This document shows positions 1 through 12,960 of a stretch of DNA of 64,000 bases, piece after piece; within the stretch, counting starts at the first letter, position 1; the number at the start of each line of letters is the position of its first letter. The stretch is from Druceiella hillmani. Lineage: Eukaryota > Arthropoda > Insecta > Lepidoptera > Hepialidae. The notes beneath the pieces are model-generated. The model saw only the letters and a program-made list of their open reading frames with translations, had not been told where the DNA came from and searched no databases. The DNA is taken from assembly GCA_039881145.1 (NCBI GenBank), contig JAYKKI010000139.1, positions 1,612,001-1,676,000 on the forward strand, in the 5' to 3' direction. A program made the translations under genes and the position numbers.

Positions 1-1469
1 ATTTAAAATAAAAGAATGACGCATGAATTGGTCAATAATTAAACTATATTAAAAAATGAAATAATTTCAAAATATTCGTCATAAAGAAACAATAAATCAA
101 TTTAATTGACTAGATTACACTGAAAATGCCTTGATTTTTAATTTTTTTGATCATCCGGGCTTGTGTGATGTATAAATGTACCCATTATGTATGTAATGTA
201 CTAATCCATACAAACCTACGAATTAAATAGGGTCATCGAGAAAAGCCACATAAAATTAGAAAAGTGCCAAAAACCCTGTTTTTATTGACAATGCAAAGCG
301 AACGGATATGGAAATATCGTACACAACGACAATTCAAACATGCTCGCAGATGTTTCGGCTCAAAAGTGGTGTGAATTGACATACACACATAAATGTTAAG
401 TGATATAAATTATGACACATATATAATTTAAAAACAACCAAAAAACATTACACGCCTGCGCTCGGGCGGTGGGACAAAAAAGAAATTTAAAAATAAATTA
501 AATTTTTCTCACTATTATCAGTTATTTTTCACAAAGAGGTTGCACTTTATATTTTACTATTCCAAATCAACTAATTGTGTATAAAATACCATTGGGACAT
601 TACTTTCGCCAATATCGCATTTCCGGTGAAAAAACGTCATAAATGCAATAGAAATGAGATCAATCATTATATGTGTCCCAACATGCGTTATAGGCCAGCG
701 AATCAGGGCGGTAACGTTTTAAATATATTTCCTATTATCCACCTCAATTATTACAGTAAATCCTAGAATTATCAAAATCTGTCACACCTGCTATAAATCA
801 AAAATGTATTTTTAATAGTTGTGACGTCATCGCACCGGATATGCGATATGTTCTTCTCGTGTAAACACTTTCACAAAAATTAAATTCGTTCACGTGTTTC
901 TGCATTTTATTTCTTTTTCCTCAAAATTCTATTAGTAATTATTAAAACTTCAGCAAATAATATGAAAAGATGAATTGTGGGCAATATGAAAAGGAAAAAG
1001 CTACAGGAGATAATGAAATTACCTAAAAATAAAGAGATATGTAAACGGAGCGAGGACGTGCAGACAAGTCGGTAGACTCATTTAATATACTGGGTGTGTT
1101 AAAATAACATTACTTTCACATTTCATTTTTTTTATTTAAAATCATATACCGCATACATTTCATAAGCAAACTTATAATTTATTTTGTATTCACTACTATA
1201 ATAATTATATTATTCTGTTCTTTGTCAAAATTACATGTAAAAAAATTACATTTCAGTCTTGTAGCAATTATTACATTATTTATACATTTTGAATGTAATT
1301 TTATGTCAGTTAAAAATATTAGTAATCTAAATTATCAGCTTATTCAATATTGTTTTTCTAAAATGAAATTCATTATCTGAATATAACTTTACTCTTTTTT
1401 TCATTCCATATATTCATTATCCATGCCTGATGCTGAAATATTATTTCTTGTATGGATTTTTCGAGTTTA

Positions 1470-1473
<4 letters not shown>
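1..1473. other. AT-rich noncoding DNA
   Basis: No gene or known repeat recognised. A 63-codon frame at 575-766 has no recognisable domain and is treated as chance. Slightly GC-richer spots lie near 452-475 and 1045-1085. A CRE-like octamer at 822-829 is listed separately. Confidence 0.6.
822..829. promoter_or_regulatory. CRE-like palindrome TGACGTCA
   Basis: A perfect ATF/CREB-type octamer is followed by a small ATCGCA...TGCGAT dyad. The same octamer also occurs at 35763-35770 and 40676-40683. No gene is adjacent, so any regulatory role is only a guess from the motif. Confidence 0.15.

Positions 1474-1530
<57 letters not shown>
1474..1530. repeat. (TA)n microsatellite
   Basis: Uninterrupted TA dinucleotide run of about 57 bases. 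Confidence 0.97.
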
Positions 1531-1534
<4 letters not shown>

Positions 1535-2870
1535 TAAAATACTTTCATATTCATTTCATTTCACTATCACTTTCATACGAATTTCATCAAGTCCAGAAGG
1601 CGGGTCAGTGTAAATAAAGGAGTAAAGGTATTTTCAAAGACTGCTAATTGTAGGGATTAATTTGAAGGGAGCACAGATTGACTACGAACTTTTTTATTTG
1701 TTACTGCTAGTGGAATTAATAAAGTACGAAGGGCAAGTTCGAAACTTCGTTTCGCTCTACGCTAAAGAAACATTTTAATTTATTTCCTCTTATAGAAAAC
1801 CTTAAATTAAATGTTATTGTCCAGTTATTGTTAGTTTATAATCGATATGAGGAATTTAGATAAGTTCACGATGATAAAAATTTGTAGCATTTTTCCGACT
1901 AATTTCATTTAAAAGTATATTTAAAACTTTACTAAATATCTATTTGATTTTAATTCATTTAAAATAAATTCATTTTGTACACATTGTTTGATAATATTTG
2001 TGATCCAAAAAGTTTGATTGAAAAATATTTATTGGCATTCAATGTTAAACAAAAGGATTAAATCAATATTACAATAAATGTAATATTATTAGCAAAAAAT
2101 GTTAAAAATTGATAAATATGGTCAGAACGAAGAAAAATTTGGAGCTTTATTCGAGATATCCAGTGCTCGTAAAATTTATATACTGGCGCTCGCTTAAAAC
2201 TCGGCCACATGGTTCTTCTCTCGTCTACTTAATTCACTTTTATTTCATTTTTATTTCAGTGTCGCATTTCAGTATTAATGCATGAAGGGGTTCAATTTTA
2301 TTAAATTTATTTATATACATTTATTTACATCTCGTGTGCCTCGTTGACAATATTCCCGTCTCAAAAACTAATTTTGTTCAAATAGTGGAATCTGCGTTTT
2401 ACGTACAATAACTATCAAAGAAAACAATGTACAAAGTTTTTGATCAACGGAAAAATATAATTAATCATATAAAATTTAACATTTTAGTTTATATCACTGA
2501 AAGTTTAGTTTTTTGTACTATGTTATAGGGGTTTTCTTGCCAATGAAAAAAAACTATATGATAGACCAAATGATACACAGCCCATCTCTATAGATATATT
2601 ACGGCTGCTATAAAAACCAATAGAGGCATGGAATTTGCTGGGATAGAATAAATATGACGCTGAAATTATATGAAAGCCTCGTGCATATGTCAAAATTATC
2701 GGCAGAAAATCGTGAGTTCAATTAACACTTTCGCAGTTCACGACATCCAACTACAATGAATATCAGAATACTGCTTTCCATCCTTATTCTCTGTAACGAG
2801 ATCAAGATAGTGACGCTATGAATATTTTGTAGCAGAGTTAATAAAGCTTGAAATTTCTATGAAAGAAATT
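1531..2870. other. AT-rich noncoding DNA
   Basis: No coding frame, RNA gene or repeat family recognised. Short GC-richer spots occur around 1590-1610 and 2180-2225. Confidence 0.6.
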
Positions 2871-2940
2871 GTAGATGATGGTAATTGTAGATGATGGTAT
2901 GATGGTAATCGCACTTAAATAATTAAGTGCGATTACCATC
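2871..2940. repeat. Short direct repeats leading into an 18-bp perfect hairpin
   Basis: 'gtagatgatggtaa' occurs twice at 2871-2900. It is followed by inverted arms 2901-2918 and 2923-2940, which are 18 of 18 complementary around the loop 'ataa'. One arm begins with the same gatggtaat motif as the direct repeats, so the hairpin may have grown out of this local duplication. Confidence 0.9.
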
Positions 2941-3624
2941 CCATGTCAATTCTACGAATAAATAGGTTTTAAAAGTGATTTAATGTAAAATAACTTTAAA
3001 ATAAAAGAAGATATAAGTTTTGACCTAAAAAACCAGTTATTCCATTATCGAATGCCTTTTTAAAAATATTTATGTCTCACGATGTGCAATCTAGACATTC
3101 CAGACAAACGTACATGCCAAATAAATGACTTCTTAACTAGACAAGCTACTGAAAATATAAGGGCTAAATTAAAGGGGAGAAAATACAGCATTGATAATTA
3201 GATTATATTCGTATTTGACATTGTTCCTGAAATCGGTGTTAGATATACATTTCAAAATTAACCTAAAATATTTCATAGTGTCATACATGGAGCTATGTGG
3301 TTTCCTTCACTATATATTGAATTCATCAATATTTTTAATGATATTCATGAGAAAACACACTTGGGCCAAAGGCCCATTGTCAACAAGATCATTATCTGCC
3401 AGGAATGAGTGAGCTGACCGCTCAAAATATATTGTAAACGCGAGACTTTCATAATAGATTGAATAAAACAATCTCTCTAAACGCAAACCTTGGGTATTTG
3501 TTCACTTGTAACATCCACTCAACTTTACAATACCCACATAACTTTATTGTACGTTTAAAAGGTCTACTACTGTACCTTCAACACATTCCGAATGACAATC
3601 ATAATATTATGCATGGAGTAGATT
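2941..3624. other. AT-rich noncoding DNA
   Basis: The frame at 3191-3412 has no recognisable domain. A small TGGGCC/GGCCCA dyad lies near 3363-3377. Nothing else is seen. Confidence 0.55.
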
Positions 3625-3628
3625 CATA

Positions 3629-3676
<48 letters not shown>

Positions 3677-3685
3677 AACTACAAA

Positions 3686-3754
<69 letters not shown>

Positions 3755-3769
3755 ATATTTTGTAGTTTG
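3625..3769. repeat. (TA)n microsatellites, second one inside an inverted repeat
   Basis: One TA run covers 3625-3674. A second lies between the arms 'caaactacaaaatatata' starting at 3675 and 'tatatattttgtagtttg' ending at 3769. The non-TA part of the arms is a perfect 11-base inverted match. A 14-bp palindrome GGGTACATGTACCC (3769-3782) abuts the right arm. The long Tyr-Ile frames across this segment are artefacts of the dinucleotide repeat. Confidence 0.93.
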
Positions 3770-3782
3770 GGTACATGTACCC

Positions 3783-4604
3783 TATAACCCTATAAAACAG
3801 TTCAGATTTACCTATCAAGTTCTCGGCTCGAAAAAAGAACTCGACTTGATTTACATAAAGCAAGAAACATGACTGCTGAACTGGTGAATCATCAATTCTG
3901 AAGAAAGCAAGATGTCGCACTCGGGCGGGTAACAGCTAGGATAATTCGAATTCAATTCATACAGTAGTTATATGCATCTGTAGTGTATTAAGCGATTTTC
4001 ATGAATGAGATAAAGAAATGTCTGCACGTATCCGAAAATTCCTTAAAGTTTCAAAAACTTTCCAAATGCAAAACGGTGATACCAAATGTTATACAATGCA
4101 ATCAAAGTAAACATGTTTTTTTAATAAACCTAATTATTTTTTGACAAAATTATTGTCTTTTGAATACAGGTCATATTTTTTATTGATTGTTTTCTACGTG
4201 GAGGAAACTTGAGTCTTGTAATAATTCCTTAAAACAAATTGAGAGTAGGAGGGTCCTTAAGACGAACTGGTTACACTTTCTAGTTCTTCGATATATTTTT
4301 AAGTAATAAAAAGTCATGTTAAAGTTGTGTCCGATAGCAAAATGAACTCGCTTTGTAAACAGGTATGTTGGGATATAATTAGTGCTTTTCCCGTTAAACT
4401 TGATATTTTTGAGTTTATTCAGATTGACCCCTCAAACTTGCGGACTCAAAACACGGTTATCTACCATTACGCTGCTTCCAATAAGATCTATATTATTAAT
4501 CAAATTGTAAGGCAGTAAATTTTGTACATGGAAAATAATTTTAAAAGGGTGGAAGATTTAGCATAAAGAATGATAATAGAAGTCAGAAATCCTGTTTTTA
4601 TAGT
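3783..4604. other. AT-rich noncoding DNA
   Basis: A 63-codon frame at 4327-4518 has no recognised domain. No repeat family identified. Confidence 0.55.
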
Positions 4605-4770
4605 TTTTGTTTGTCTGTCTTTATTAACTTGTTCGTCAACCACGCTAAATCTACCAGATGGATTTTGGTAAGGTTTAGACTTTTACCAACCTATGAGAAA
4701 AAATAATTCTAATAACTTTTCTTATTCCGAATTTCACGCGAGTTAATCCGCGAGCTTAGCTAGTAATGCA
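4605..4770 (+). mobile_element. Decayed lepidopteran-type dispersed repeat
   Basis: The order of landmarks fits a very common lepidopteran repeat. A 'tttgtctgtct' start is followed by a 'cacgcta...ggattttggtaag' middle, then the tail 'atttcacgcgag', 'ccgcgagc' and 'agctagtaatg'. I recognise it from the tail and order of parts, not from an alignment. It carries no coding frame. Many substitutions imply an old insertion. Boundaries are approximate. Confidence 0.55.
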
Positions 4771-5927
4771 TAATTAAGACATTTATTACTCGATTGTAAC
4801 GAATTTGTTTAATCGAATGGAAAAAAGTGTATTAATAAAATAATTTAATCACTCGTGCTATAATTACGTATTAATGAGTAGAAAAAATATCGAAAGTAAA
4901 AAAATAAAAGTTGTCGTTTTTTTGTAAGAAAAAAATTACAAAAGAAAAGTATTCATAAAATATAAGCCTTCTGTTACACTACTAAAATATAAACAATAGG
5001 TAAATGTGGAAATATATATCCTAACAAATGTTCATTTATCGACTTTGATTGGTGAGCCATCTTAAATCCATTCGCAAAATACGTCATTTTAAAGTGCGAA
5101 ACGGAAAAGGTCACTGTAATAAAATGCATTTCTAAAAGGCAATGCGACTACTGTGAAAAAAATACATCATCGAAAAAAGAAGTTTTACAATTGCAAGTTT
5201 TGTTTACATAAGAATATCATATATGAAAAAAACTTCCAAGTTACTCTAAATTAGATAAAATTATGTCTTCAGCAGTAAACGCTGAACAAACAATGCCGTA
5301 GAAAAAAAAACAATACAACAAATATAAAACTATATAATTTCGGTCTAATTCCGGCATTGGCGCATTGTTTATGTTTGGCGCTATAATTGGTTTGCGCCGA
5401 TTTAGTTATTGCCGCAATAATGATATAATTAATAAATTTGATTATTCACACTGTGATTTTTTGGAATTTTGCTGTGTGAAAGTTAATATGTAAATATATT
5501 TTTTGTGTTGTGACATGATAATTCAGTTATTTTAACTATTTCATTCATGTGTATTTTAGGGTTTAATTTATATGTAAACTTCTACACTTATATTATAATT
5601 TTTTTATGCATTCTATAAAAATACATGAATAATTTATATGCAGGTTGAAATTTAAAATATAAAATAATTTTACGAAGTAATTACATTTTAGTTGTTTTTC
5701 CTATTTATTTTATCATAAGGAAATCTATGTAAAAACTTAGAGGGTATACTTATAAAATTACGAGAAGACCACGTTGTGTAAAAGTGACAAAGGAAACATA
5801 CTCGTACCCGCGAATACGAACTTAGCCAGAATAGAGTTTAATAAAATATTTTAATTAAAACAATAAAACATTGAGGCTCTGTAACTCCCTTTTGTTTTTC
5901 TAAGCGCTTACCAAAAATAATCACTTT
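4771..5927. other. AT-rich noncoding DNA
   Basis: Nothing coding. A modestly GC-richer spot lies at 5343-5415, with ggcgc and ttgcgccg motifs, and is unassigned. Confidence 0.55.
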
Positions 5928-6527
5928 TATGGTTCTGTAGAGGAAAAAAGGATCACTTCGAATTATTTAATTTCGTTGTCCGTCTGTGTATCAAAACGGT
6001 ATTTCTATGGAACGCGTGGAGGTATCAAGTTGAAATTAATATCAAATATTTAAATGTACCGTACATTTAATTGATTGGAATTGGAATTGTAAAAGGATTC
6101 AGCTTCCAAGTCAACGCATTTTTTGATACTTACAAGTAAATCAAAATTTATAGGTCGGTTGACTCAGAGTAATGAAATTTAGAAATATATAGAAACAACA
6201 TCACAAATACTTCCTAGAAACATTAAATCATAAAAACTTCCCGTTGACCTAGAATATTTTTTGAGCACAATTTGACATTAAGGGAACAAATCCGAAAACC
6301 AAACACATTAAGGGACAAAATCCGAAAACCGTTGATGTGTAATTGTATAAAAATTTTTTCTTTAATATGCGCCTGTGAAAAATTTAGCAGGCAATATATT
6401 TTCGTTCTAAAAAATTAAATTTGTTTAGATAGCTTGATAGTAATATTATGTACTATTAAATGTAAATGCCCAAATGTGTACGGAACCCTCGTAAGGCGAA
6501 TTCCACTCGTACTTGACAGGTTTTTTT
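5928..6527 (+). mobile_element. Near full-length nonautonomous repeat of a lepidopteran family
   Basis: It begins around 'ggttctgtagaggaaaaaag' and contains 'aacgcgtggaggtatcaag' and 'cttcccgttgacctagaa'. It ends 'tacggaaccctcg...ccactcgtacttgac' followed by a T-run. These modules, in this order, match a dispersed lepidopteran element of about 0.6 kb that has no coding capacity. The terminal region is a degraded stem-loop followed by T's. An internal duplication around 6279-6331 repeats 'attaagggacaaaatccgaaaacc' with small changes. The family is recalled, not searched; the ends are approximate. Confidence 0.7.
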
Positions 6528-8590
6528 ATAATACTTTGACTTAACTAATGGCATCATTCAGAAATTGTCGAGGAATTTTTCTTTAGGAACTGAATGTTAC
6601 AATTATTTAACTAGGTTGTGTATAAAATTTCGAGGTACAACCTGACGGGCAAAAATATTTCAAATTTCCCGAGTTCTAAGATATAAATGTAAGTTTCGAA
6701 GCCGATAAATCCCTTATTTTCATTAATTTTCATAATTTTTTCGCTACTGGTTTTTTATTCAATCTATATTTTCACGATATATAAATAAATATTAAAAATT
6801 TAGAAGTCCGATATCCCACATATTACTTATTTTCTTGCTTACAGTAGTTTTGAAGATTTATTTTCAATGGAATGGTGCATTTATATTACATGCACACCTG
6901 GCATCGTAAGAATAAAATGACATCACCGCAATTATTTTTCGATATAATATTCTAAACGACGGAAGTAAACGTTCTTCAGTACACGCAAGCAACATAATGT
7001 TACAGTGACGTAAACTGTATACAACTACATACTCTCAGTGGCATTTGCTCAAGGTAGCGATGTCACCGTCAATTGCATTGTGCATTTACTGCGTCCTCGC
7101 ACACGAGTAAGTTCAGTAATGTTATTCAATATTTCCAGCTGAGTTAGCTGTATAATATAGGTCAGGTCTTAGGAATACGTTAAAAAATACATATTTATTA
7201 AAGAAGTACAAATAGTAACACTGAAGAAATGAAATGGCTGTAAATTTTCCTGATATTATCATATATAGATTGAACTTTTGCGTTTCTGATATAAATATTA
7301 TAAATAAATTTGAATGTTTTTATTCTTTAAACGCTCTTCTTTTAATATAACCCACAATGATAGGTGCTATCTTGACGTAAATTTTTTGGCGCCATTATTT
7401 TCCTAGTATTATTTTCCTCTAGACTGCTAGGATTTTTTCTGATCAGTGGTTAAAGTATCTGAGGACCCGACGGGTAATTCTAGGGGAAAAACTATAGTGG
7501 ATACCGACTTCTTTGGTAAATCGTTGGCTCCAAATAAACATTAACAAAAAACTTTTCTCCATTTACATTTTTTAAATAAAAGAATAGAAAAAATTAACGC
7601 AATGTATTTAATTTTTTTATAAAAAATAATTACCTACTTTTTGCTAATAGAACTCAAAATTACGACGCTCCTGTATGTCCGAAAGTTTAAATATATAAGA
7701 ATAAATAATATTTCTGTTAAATAACTTACATATGTTTATATTGCTATCATATAAATACTAGCGTCTTGCTCAGTACCTTTTAAGCGTAAAATTGAATCTG
7801 AAATTTTCGAAACTCTAAGTTCTAGAATTGAAACTATAGATGTAGTTTTTCAATCAAGTTTATATTTATTACATTATTATTTTTTTCTTTTCTTACAATT
7901 ACCAATATTTTATTTTATGTATTTAGTACATAATATATACATAAAGATTAAAAAAATTCACAACTAAACTTTTCTACTTATGCTGTTTGTGTAAAGTGTT
8001 TACGTATAAAATTATAAAATATCTTTTACTATAATTATTATTTAAAATGGTACCTATATTTTTTAACGATTATTTCGATGAATCATCACGTGATCTACAA
8101 TTGTTTACAGATATATTAACCTACAAACTTTATTCGTTTGTATAAAATCAAATAGTTGACGTTCTAGAACCGAGATTTTTACATATTTTTCAACTTCAAA
8201 GTTGCATAATTGGCAAGTGTGAATGAAGAGGTTATATGTGACTTCGCAATTCAAACTTTCATAGAGTGGGCTTCAAATTAAAATATACAAAAACCTCATT
8301 CTTATTTAAAAAACAATTGGACCAATGATAACCGTATCAATGGATGGTCTAAAAAAATTTCCGCCATTTTACATATATAAGAATATATTTAAAAATATAT
8401 TAATAGCATTAATGGCAATCTAATAGACGGCATACCAATCTAACAACATATTTTTCACTGGTCATTATTTACTATTATAATTACACTTATTTAAAGAAAG
8501 AAAAAATAAATGGAGGAATAGATGAATAGATGTACAGAATATATAAAGAAAAACCTATGTTTACAATGCTTCTTACTTTATATTATATAA

Positions 8591-8591
<1 letters not shown>
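6528..8591. other. AT-rich noncoding DNA
   Basis: No gene seen. A GC-richer stretch at about 7020-7110 (ggtagcgatgtcaccgtc, gcgtcctcgcacacgag) has no open frame and is not identified. Confidence 0.55.
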
Positions 8592-8682
<91 letters not shown>

Positions 8683-8710
8683 TATGTGTGTGTGTGTGTG
8701 TGTATATATA
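8592..8710. repeat. (TA)n/(TG)n compound microsatellite
   Basis: A TA run with single tg interruptions passes into (TG)n near 8686-8703, then returns to TA. The 62-codon frame here is low-complexity artefact. Confidence 0.97.
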
Positions 8711-10734
8711 CTATATAGACTTTACCAACAGTCGCTGAAGGTTAATTAAATATATCGCACCTTCCGAATAAAGCAGAACTAACTAAAAAATAATTAAAAG
8801 GCCCAATAAAAATTTTCCGAAACCAGTAGGTTATAAATATGTATGCAGGTATTTTCATCTTGTACCGTAACTTCCTATCATGTCAATTATTATAAAAGAT
8901 GTCAAATATTCCTTTAAATATTTGCTTTATATCAATCTTCTTACAAAATTTCAAGATTAAAATTTGGAGAAGTAATAAGGAAATTCTGTGAAAAATAAAG
9001 AGGAAATTCTAGGGTTGTTAATTCCCTTATGAAACGTTTATTATCATTCCCTGAACCTTTGTTTGACCATATTTTAAAAGCAATGATACAAAAAGTATCA
9101 AATACAAAACAATTTTTAGTCCTTATATCAGAAAGGGTATAAGCAGAAACGATGCTTCAGTGGAGGGTCTCATAGCCGAATTGTACTCGTTAATTTCACT
9201 CAATCAGTGAGATAAAAATCTCAACACAATGATACTACATATGCTGCCGACCTAGCTTTATATGTGTCTAATTAAGTGAGAGTAATAATAAAATATTTCA
9301 ATTCTCTGATATTGTTTATATGCAATCTTATTTCTAAGCTACCCAAAACACTAACAGTGAAGCTTGTCCAAGTAACGATTAGTCTGGCCATAACTACGCT
9401 AAAAACGGTGCAGTATATGAATTATGTTAATAAAAATTAAAGAATACAATCAGAATACAACTCAGGTTTGGTGATAAATGCAACATCAGGGTATTGTTTG
9501 TGCTTCTTGTTTTTCTTGTTAAAACCTAACCTTTTTATGAGGTAAAAGTTGTGCCTGAGATAAAGTGTGTGTGAGGTAAAAAGTTCTACGGAGTGTAGCA
9601 TGATTTGTTGGTTTTCTCTATATCTTTGGAACTCCATATTTCATGTATTTGTTTCCTATAACTTAATTAGTTAAACTGAAATGAGTTAACATGTATACAT
9701 ACAGCAAAATTTGAGAAGTTGTCTACTTGCTCAGTACGAAATAATTCAAGAAAGTAAATCAAGGATATTTCAACCAAATCGTTATTTAAGTGATTTCATT
9801 AAAAAACAAATAATGTAATATTTTTTCCAACATCGTATATAGTTGGGTTTTCGAATAAAAATGATAAGATTTCGAAAAATATGCAAATAGTGATGTAATT
9901 ACGTAACGTCAATTAAAATCATAGTAATTACTACATTTCATTCCACGTACAAATTCATATTTAGAATACAGAATGAAAAAGTCGTTTATGTTTACATTGA
10001 CCAATTAACTGGGTGATAAAGGAATCTTTTACCATACCCAAATGAAGGAAAAATTAAATCTATTACATTATATAAAAGAAACCTAAAGCATTTTAATAAT
10101 TTTTATAAAACCGCATATTTTAGTCGCTCAATAATATTATATCCAATGTTCCAAATATAATAGACTTAATTTCATTTTACAACTTTTTTTTTCTTGCAAA
10201 AATTTTTCTGTAATTATATAAAGTAAACTCATTCAAGAACCTGACATCTTTGTAAATTGATGTGACTAATGTATGAAATTAAATATTCCACCAACTCGTA
10301 CCTCTGGTTTAAAAAAAATGTAGGCTTAAGATAGTTTTATCAATAATTATCTAAATTTTTTGCATCTTATTTTCGATCTTAATAAATAATACAAACAGTA
10401 CTTTCACCTAGAAAACTGTCGGAATTTGATTCAATATTTATATATTTTATTAATACCATTTGACGCATTTAGTTCCATTCTCAAATAATTTTTATGAAAG
10501 AAATAATCAATAAAGTAATTGTAGCAAAATATTCATTTTTAAATTACACTCGTGTATTCATTCAATTGTAAATTTACTTGTAATAACTTATATTTAAATA
10601 GAATTTTAACTGAAATTGTGAATAAAAATATCTCGAATTTATCACCAATAATATTTTTACGGCTACGTACTACAAACTAGAAAAAAAAAACCTTATAAGA
10701 TCACTCTCATATCTGTCGATCACAGTTGATTTGT
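8711..10734. other. AT-rich noncoding DNA
   Basis: The minus-strand frame 9437-9637 has no recognised domain. No RNA gene or repeat family is recognised. Confidence 0.55.
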
Positions 10735-11050
10735 GTAAAACTTATGCGACGTAGAAACTTGAAATTTGCCACAGTAATATATTTTGTTATCCGACATATA
10801 TTGCATTTTTTAGTAATTTTATTTAAATCCAATAAATTTCAGGGGAGAATATTAAGATAAATTTAAATTGCATATATTAAAGTAAATTCCTAGAAAATGA
10901 GCAAAAATAGGATATCCTTCCCTCACCTATCTCCAAAACTACTGAACCAAAAATTATGAAAAAATATCATTGGTAAAATCTGACGGGAATTTAAGGAAAA
11001 CTATAGCGATTTTCGTGGAAATTTTGCAAAGGATTTAGTAGGAATTATAT
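10735..11050 (+). repeat. Probable dispersed repeat copy
   Basis: It contains 'cacctatctccaaaactac' followed by 'tgaaccaaaaattatgaaaaa', a wording I associate with lepidopteran dispersed repeats. A related module occurs at about 55090-55230 ('tactgaacctaaaattatg' followed by an A-run). Boundaries and family are uncertain. Confidence 0.4.
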
Positions 11051-12397
11051 TTCCAATATAAATATGAAATATGTAAGTATAAATATGAATATAAATATGA
11101 AGTATGACATATGGTTTATATTATTGATGACAATTGAAATCGCAATGGAGACTCGCAGAAATTTGCTAAGGTCCATTTATAAGTTGAAATTCATTCTTAA
11201 GTTTTATTTTTCAACAAATTTAGAGCTGACACACTTAACTTGTAATTTGGATTCAAATATTTCAGAAGATTACTCGGTTTCACAACTTATTGAGCGTGAG
11301 TAGGTAAATAATGGAGGTTTGAGTATTCGCATACTTTAATTAATTTATTCATTAACTTGATAGGGTAGTGAGCAGCGTAAATTGTATGTGGTGAACACGA
11401 GATTCTCAGTAGACAATTTGAAGACAGTGCTACTATTAGGCTGTGATTACAGGTTGACGTCTTGCTAGTATTTCGCCTGTGGTCCCGAGATATTCCTTGT
11501 GTGTTGCTGTATGCATTGAGCCTACTAGTGACCCTACACAAATTATATATTTTCTCTTGGAGTATTGATCTGTATTCTATAAGAATACCGTCTGAACCTT
11601 TGGATTTCTACGTTTAATTACGTTTAATGAACAACCACATTTATTTAATTGTTTTATTTTTTCAGAGTGAAAACCACTCAACTTTCTGGATTAGTGCCAA
11701 CACGTTGAGCATATAAAACAAAAAACAAAAAAAAAATAAGTAAATAGAGATACAACACAAAAACAATGCCTAAAACGCAATGAATACAAAACAAATCATG
11801 GATAGTTAAAATAACGACCGTCGATCGATCTTAATTCTGAAGTTACAAATCTAACGGAAGAATAATTTAACGGCAACTCCTGCAATAACAAATTAAGTAC
11901 ATTAAACTTGGGGGCGAGCAGGAAACGCAAGACAGAAAAATTTAAAAGACGGTGTCGTCATCTCATAAATTTATAAATTTTTGATTTTTTCAAGTTAGTT
12001 GAAGACACTTTTTCCAACAACTTTGTTGGCTTTAACTAGGAATTTAATAAGAAAATTTAATTGGTGCTGAACCAACTACGATTAAAATGTGGGATAAAAG
12101 TCTGAAGTAGTGTGCAAATTTTAACCATGAAACGTATGTTGGTGGAATGTTTATTGTTGTCATAAAAGACACTTGAATGTTAACATAAATTATTGTATAT
12201 TTACAATTTAATAATAAAAGCTTATCATTGTGTAAAAATACCACTGTATAAAAATCTTTTTTTAGTTTTTCACTATCAGAAATTAGGCAAAAAGACTGTC
12301 TTAAAACATGTCGATATTTATAACATGGGGAAAATATTCGCATTATTTTTAAAGCATTCGTTCACTTCTGAACATAAGGTTATACAAAATATTTTTA
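11051..12397. other. Noncoding DNA, locally less AT-rich
   Basis: Overlapping frames on both strands (11064-11303 +, 11287-11541 -, 12044-12343 -, 12193-12426 +) show no recognised domain. Around 11370-11540 the composition is more balanced, which could mark an old transposon fragment I cannot name. Confidence 0.5.
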
Positions 12398-12793
12398 AGA
12401 CCGACTTCGAGAAAAGTAGGTTCTAAAAAGTAAAAAATAATTAATTCAAAATAGATTGACCTACTTATTCCCGATATATAAATAAGTTACTTATTTTTGA
12501 AGTCGGTGCCAGCACTATCGACAAACTTAAACAAATTTATAATTTCACTTAATTTTTAATGTAAATTTAAAATCTTAACTCCTAACATATTCACAAAAAC
12601 GAAATAGTTGCATAAAGGGCGTATTTACAATATAACATTTCGCGTTTGTTTAAGTCGGTAGGCGATGCTAGCACCAACTTCCAAAATAAATAACTTAGAT
12701 ATTTATTGCGAACAATTAGTTAATTATTTTGAGTTAATTAATTTTTACTTTTTGGTTAGGTTAATTTTTTTTTCTCTGATGTCGGCTTTCCAA
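12398..12793. mobile_element. Foldback (MITE-like) element with ACCGACTTC-type ends
   Basis: The left part (about 12398-12536) starts 'aagaccgacttcgag' and later reads 'gaagtcggtgccagcac'. The complement of the right part (about 12645-12793) reads 'gccgacatcagag' and later 'gaagttggtgctagcat'. The two halves are an imperfect inverted repeat of about 140 bases around a ~110-base centre. No coding frame. Nonautonomous elements with accgacttc/gaagtcggt ends are abundant in moths and butterflies; the fit here is by recognition, not alignment. Confidence 0.65.
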
Positions 12794-12960
12794 AAAAATA
12801 TTTTATTTTAGAATTTCTAGTAAGTAATATTAGTAGTAATAACCATAAACCTAACTTTCAATTATTTTCTTTCTTAGAATTTTGCATAAATACTCATTAT
12901 AAGTCACCAGCAAACGCAAGTATATAGAAAATTTCCTCTTCGTCTAAAGTTGTTATCAAC

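Noticed and set aside
3459..3920. Open frames of 98-137 codons with long Tyr-Ile runs
   Set aside because: They read through (TA)n on both strands. The same artefact occurs at 8530-8718, 20375-20619, 22801-23040, 26412-26700, 31109-31380, 43729-43986 and 62121-62348.
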